Assembly (NCBI GenBank): GCA_019802505.1
Contig: JAFMOC010000024.1
Span: 494,001 to 558,000, forward strand
DNA: 64,000 nucleotides
Source of the DNA: Corydoras sp. C115
Lineage: Eukaryota; Chordata; Actinopteri; Siluriformes; Callichthyidae
Reading direction: 5' to 3'
The position numbers were made by a program, and so were the translations under genes. Positions 60,105-64,000 of the stretch are shown piece by piece. How positions within the stretch are numbered: the stretch's first letter is position 1; each line of letters opens with the position of its first letter. The notes below the pieces were generated by a model. It had not been told where the DNA came from. It saw only the letters and a program-made list of their open reading frames with translations, and did no database searches.

Positions 60105-60181
60105 CTGCCTGAACAAACCTTACAGGGTGGATAAGACGCATGTGTATAATGCTTTTAAACCAGTCAATATCAAGTGTAAGG
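60105..60181 (+). CDS. Candidate orphan coding exon, plus strand (tentative)
   Basis: A long pyrimidine tract ending accttgcag is followed by an open frame reading CLNKPYRVDKTHVYNAFKPV then NIKCK. Donors gtaagg (exon end 60175) or gtacgt (end 60181) follow at once. It looks exon-like by composition and borders, but I recognise no family and see no partner exon in the window. It could be a fragment of an unrelated gene, a decayed transposon or chance. Confidence 0.3.
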
Positions 60182-60426
60182 GTACGTGAAGAAAAATATA
60201 CCAAATGGTTTTAACTTACATTTGCATCTTATTTTCTTCCTAAAAGAATTAAACACTTTAATTGGGTATGGGTTGTATGTGCATGACTGGGAACAGTGAG
60301 TTATGAAATGCCTCTGAGGCCCATATGAATATAAAACAATATTAAGGTTTTTGCAAACACTTGGCAGATGGTGTCTTTGAGTTTTATCATTTACTTGACT
60401 GATTAGGTCCTCATTAAAAGTCTTAC

Positions 60427-60506
60427 CTGCTCAAGCGTTGTCCTCCTGGACGGAGTCAGCTCAGCTATTAAAGATGAGTCTGTCGAGCACATCTCTGCTG
60501 AGAATG
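60427..60506 (-). CDS. Candidate alternative 5' exon of rapgef3 (tentative)
   Basis: Acceptor ccctttgcag (or ctcag nine bases later) and donor CAG-gtaaga on the minus strand. From an ATG at 60492 it reads MCSTDSSLIAELTPSRRTTL then EQ in phase 0, the same phase as coding exon 1, so it could splice to the 45 bp exon 2. I do not recognise the peptide. It could equally be an untranslated exon or a chance arrangement of splice-like motifs. Confidence 0.3.
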
Positions 60507-60578
60507 CTGCAAAGGGAAAAATCCATCACAAAAATGTCAATTCCATTATCTTAAATTTGTAATAATATGTTATACAGT

Positions 60579-60931
60579 AGGGCGGCACGGTGGCTTAGTG
60601 GTTAGCACGTTCGCCTCTCAGCGCTAGGGATTACCGGTTTGAATCCCCATCTGGGTGGAGTTTCCATGTTCTCCCCATGTCCGTGTGGGTTTCCTCTGGG
60701 TTCTCCGGTTTCTTCCCACAGTCCAAAAACATGGATAAAGTCAATTGAGTTCTCCAAATTGCCCCATGTTGAGTATGTTTGTGTGAGTGAGTGTGTGTGC
60801 CCAGCGATAGTTTGGTGCCCTGTCCTGGGGGTGTCTGCCCGGCGCCCGAGACGTTCTCCCCTGGAAGCCATGGGGAACCCCACCGCGACCCTAATAGAGG
60901 ATAAAGCGTAAGATAATGAATGAATGAATGA
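60579..60931 (+). mobile_element. tRNA-derived SINE with 12 bp target-site duplication
   Basis: Perfect atgttatacagt at 60567-60578 and 60932-60943. TGAA tail. Sits about 70 bp from the tentative minus-strand exon. Confidence 0.95.
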
Positions 60932-60944
60932 ATGTTATACAGTT

Positions 60945-61246
60945 TGTGGCATAGTGGTTCGTACTGGGGATCCAGCTTTGAATCCCGATCTGGGTGGAGT
61001 TTCCATGTTCTCCCCGTGTCTGTGTGGGTTTCTTCCGGGTTTTCCGGTGTCCTCCCACAATCCATAAACATGGATTTAAGGTGAACTGGCTGCTCTAAAT
61101 TGTGTGTTTGGGTGTATGTCTGTCTGTGGGATTAAGTGTGGCCAATGATGGATTGGCACCCTGTCCTGGGTGTATCTACCCAGCATCCACAGCGTTCTTC
61201 TCGCTAGCATATGATTATGCAGAAGATGATTGATGGATGATGGATA
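60945..61246 (+). mobile_element. Diverged SINE
   Basis: Older copy abutting the previous one; head decayed, body recognisable from ggtggagtttccatgttctc. Confidence 0.75.
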
Positions 61247-61289
61247 GATGTTATAAATTTTATTTACCTTTATTAAACCCTTTATTATT

Positions 61290-61492
61290 TTGGGGTCTCC
61301 TCACCCTCTACCGGGACTGGGGACACACAGACTATAGGGACAATTTAGAGCAGCCAATTCACCTTAAATCCATGTTTTTGAATTGTGGAAGGAACCTGGA
61401 GGAAATGTGGACAAGGGGAGAACATGGAAACTCCACCCAGATCGGGATTCGTAACCCCAGTGCTGAAAGGTGAACGTGCCACCGTGCCACCC
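61290..61492 (-). mobile_element. Diverged SINE fragment
   Basis: Inverted remnant ending gtgccaccgtgccaccc. Confidence 0.7.
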
Positions 61493-61639
61493 ATACATGC
61501 CACAATTAAAGGGGAATATATCATAAGACAAATGCTTTGTCATGGAATCTCGAAAGGAACCAAGTTTACTGACATATTTTGTGTCATAGACACTGTTTGT
61601 AATTCAAATACATTTGGCAAACAACAAAAGCCAGTGAAG

Positions 61640-61981
61640 GGCGGCACGGTGGTTTAGTGGTTAGCACGTTCGCCTCTCAGCGCTAGGGATTACCGGTTCG
61701 ATTCCCCATTTGGGTGGAGTTTCCATGTTCTCCCCATGTCCGTGTGGGTTTCCTCCGGGTTCTCCGGTTTCTTCCCACAGTCCAAAAACATGGATCAACT
61801 CAATTCAGTTTTCCAAATTGCTCCATATAGAGTGTGTCTGTGTGAGTAAGTGTGTGCCCAGTGATAGATTGGCACCCTGTCCTGGAGGTATCTGCCCAGC
61901 GCCTGAAACATTCTCCCCTGGATGGGGAGAACCCCCCCGCGACCCTAATATAGGATAAAGCGGAAGATAATGGATGGATGG
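61640..61981 (+). mobile_element. tRNA-derived SINE with 14 bp target-site duplication
   Basis: Perfect aaaagccagtgaag at 61626-61639 and 61982-61995. TGGA tail. Confidence 0.95.
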
Positions 61982-62394
61982 AAAAGCCAGTGAAGACAGA
62001 CACAGGTTTCAGAGTATACAGAGCACCTGTAGTGCTATATGTGCAGTGCATAGTGGCCTGAAAAGTGAGAAAGACTAGCTTGCAGTTGTGTCAAAGCAAC
62101 AAATTAAAGCTGAAAAGATATGCAAAGCATGAAGACAGAGCTAAACACAGATTAGCATTTGTGGTTATTCCACAATTACAGAAGCCATGCTAGATAAGGA
62201 CGATCTGAAATCTTAATAAGCTCAAGGAAGTACTGGAATCTCTGTCATAGCCATAAAAATAAACAGCTCAAATGAGGAGTTCCTGCATTCTCACAATGCA
62301 ATGGATATCCCAGCATTCCCACCGTGCTCAATATTCAGACAAAGGGCATTAAAAACAGACCTGAGTAATTTGGTTGAATTAACATTTTTCGCGT

Positions 62395-62545
62395 AATAAT
62401 AGTGGTAGGTGGTTAGGGTATTGGGCTGAAGGCCAGAGGTTTAAATAAAGAGTCCAATAAAGGTTGGGCCCTTAAGCACGGACCTTAACCCTCTTTGCTC
62501 CAGTGGTGATGTATTGGATAAAAGTGTCTGCTAAATGAAGTTCTG
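62395..62545 (+). mobile_element. Decayed tRNA-SINE
   Basis: ggtggttagggtattgggct, cggaccttaaccctctttgc and ttggataaaagtgtctgcta match the 51912 family with gaps. Confidence 0.65.
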
Positions 62546-63000
62546 ATTGTGACAACCTTATGATACCTTATCACATGTGCTATATATAAAATAATCCTGA
62601 CTGACAGCCTGAAATCCGAACTGCAAAACCACAGGAAATGTTTTAAGAACATTTTAGTTTGGCAGTAGACTGGAAAATTGTACTAGATCTAGGCAGATAG
62701 TTTAAATTCTAAGACACAAAAACAGCAGAAGGGTCTAGATATAATCCTGTTATTACCTTCATGTGTCTAATGGCATTCATTTAACAAGACTATGATAGCA
62801 ATCGTGACAGGAAGAAGGTCGGCAATCTACAACAACCTTGTGACCAACTGATAGAAATCAGGAATGTTTTCATTGATGGCTGGCTGCAAATTTATAAAAA
62901 TACATCAGTTCCAATTAGTATCTTATCATCCCAAAACATAAATGCAACCAGTTTGGTTCTGGTTGCTTTAATTCAGCTTATACTGTAAAAATAAATCTCA

Positions 63001-63280
63001 TATCTTCTGGTCACGTGAGGGTTTCCCATGCCCATCCAGGGGAGAATGTTTTAGGCGATGGGCAGATACACCCAGGACAGGGCACCAATCCATCGCTGGG
63101 CACACACTTACTTACTCAGATAAAAACAATATTTGACTGCAATTCAGATAGAGACACTTCACCTTGAATCCATGTTTTTGGGCTGCGGGGGAAACCGGAA
63201 AACCAACCCGAACACGGGGAGAACATGAAAACTAGATCCTCTGAGAGGCGAACATGTTAACCACTAAGCCACCGTGCCAT
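63001..63280 (-). mobile_element. Diverged SINE
   Basis: From tatcttctggtcacgtga to the head gttaaccactaagccaccgt, with several deletions. Confidence 0.78.
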
Positions 63281-63787
63281 TTGCAAAAAAAAAACAAAAA
63301 AAAACTCTAATAAATAATATAAAAAAAAATAATTACTCACTAAACTATAAGAGTCTAGTATTCTATATAGATATTGGTCCTGATCATCGTAAGTGTTTCA
63401 GTATTAAATTAACCCAGCTTAAGGAAACACTGACAAAAGTTATAAATAAACATCTCTACTTATTTTAAAGACTAGTTTTTTTGCCTCCTGTTACTTTTCT
63501 TAGTCTGACTACAAATACTTCATGATGAAAGTCTTAAGAATGGAAAACATACATATAATAAAGTGTAGAAAAATCAGTGTTGAAGGCTAGTCTATTAGTC
63601 AGCCAGATTATCTCTTCAACATAAATACCAACAATAAAGATTTAACATAAATGATTAATTGTCTGATTAGCACTGACAGCCATGCTATAAAATGTCAGTT
63701 AGGGCATGATTAATAGTCTGGAATTACAGAGAGATTCTTACAGGAATTTAACATAAGCAGCTTAACAAAAGCAAAATTAAAAATAAA

Positions 63788-63815
63788 CACACACACGCAC
63801 GCACGCACGCACGCA

Positions 63816-63863
<48 letters not shown>
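63788..63863. repeat. CACG/CA microsatellite
   Basis: Several CACG units followed by a CA run. Confidence 0.96.
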
Positions 63864-63867
<4 letters not shown>

Positions 63868-63967
63868 TCTTTACATGAATCATGTGTGGTTTACATAACA
63901 TGTTTTCAATTACTTCAAATGGATTATGTTCCAGGGTACCCACAAAGTGATGTAAAAACTGTAAATA

Positions 63968-64000
63968 CACACACACATGCACATGCACACACACACACAC
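63968..64000. repeat. CA-rich microsatellite at window end
   Basis: CA and TGCA units cut off by the end of the window. Confidence 0.9.

Larger units (their letters stand above)
54700..64000. other. Region upstream of rapgef3
   Basis: No confirmed gene. Contains the tandem SINE array, further SINE copies, two Tc1-like element copies, microsatellites and the two tentative exons near 60.1 and 60.4 kb. From 62.0 kb to the end only repeat fragments and CA microsatellites are seen. Confidence 0.6.

Noticed and set aside
60631..61071. 146-codon minus-strand open frame
   Set aside because: Made of two adjacent SINE copies read in antisense; not a gene.

Overview
The window is vertebrate nuclear DNA, almost certainly from a teleost fish. 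It is AT-rich, its genes are split into short coding exons separated by kilobase introns, and it is crowded with tRNA-derived SINEs, small DNA-transposon derivatives and long TA, CA and TTA microsatellites. No bacterial, viral, CRISPR or operon-like structure was seen. The species cannot be told from the sequence.

Two protein-coding genes account for all well-supported coding sequence, and they converge tail to tail. (1) Positions 799-13598, plus strand: the last eleven coding exons of an integrin alpha-5 gene (itga5). They encode 397 residues covering the C-terminal ectodomain, a dibasic heavy/light-chain cleavage region, the transmembrane helix and the GFFKR cytoplasmic tail. The 3' UTR runs to an AATAAA at 15580. 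The 5' part of the gene lies outside the window. (2) Positions 54415 down to 17283, minus strand: a complete rapgef3 (EPAC1) gene. I reconstructed 26 coding exons with continuous phase, giving an 846-residue protein with DEP, cyclic-nucleotide-binding, REM, RA-like and CDC25 (Rap GEF) domains. The first exon sits beside a GC/CpG-rich promoter-like block at about 54330-54680.

Region by region: 1-798 is intron; 799-15600 is itga5; 15601-16755 is a short intergenic gap with one SINE; 16755-54415 is rapgef3, with two large 5' introns (45885-54331 and 36495-45839) full of repeats; 54420-64000 lies upstream of rapgef3 and is mostly repeats. In that last stretch I see two short exon-like segments on opposite strands near 60.1 and 60.4 kb, both tentative.

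The repeat landscape is dominated by one SINE family of about 350 bp. It has a tRNA-like head with A and B boxes, a conserved body and a TGGA or TGAA tail. I count roughly 40 full or partial copies, about 11 kb in all, and none interrupts a coding exon. Many copies have 9-15 bp target-site duplications.

The points most worth checking are: an AT-AC U12-type (minor spliceosome) intron in rapgef3 at 29823-30178, which is the only way I found to join two conserved exons in frame; several SINE copies truncated at nearly the same internal position; a tandem SINE array just upstream of the rapgef3 promoter; and a mosaic of duplications inside rapgef3 introns 2-3. I see no sign of an undescribed multi-gene system. 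The two genes have known roles: integrin alpha-5/beta-1 binds fibronectin, and EPAC1 is a cAMP-activated Rap exchange factor known to influence integrin adhesion. Their adjacency here need not be functional.
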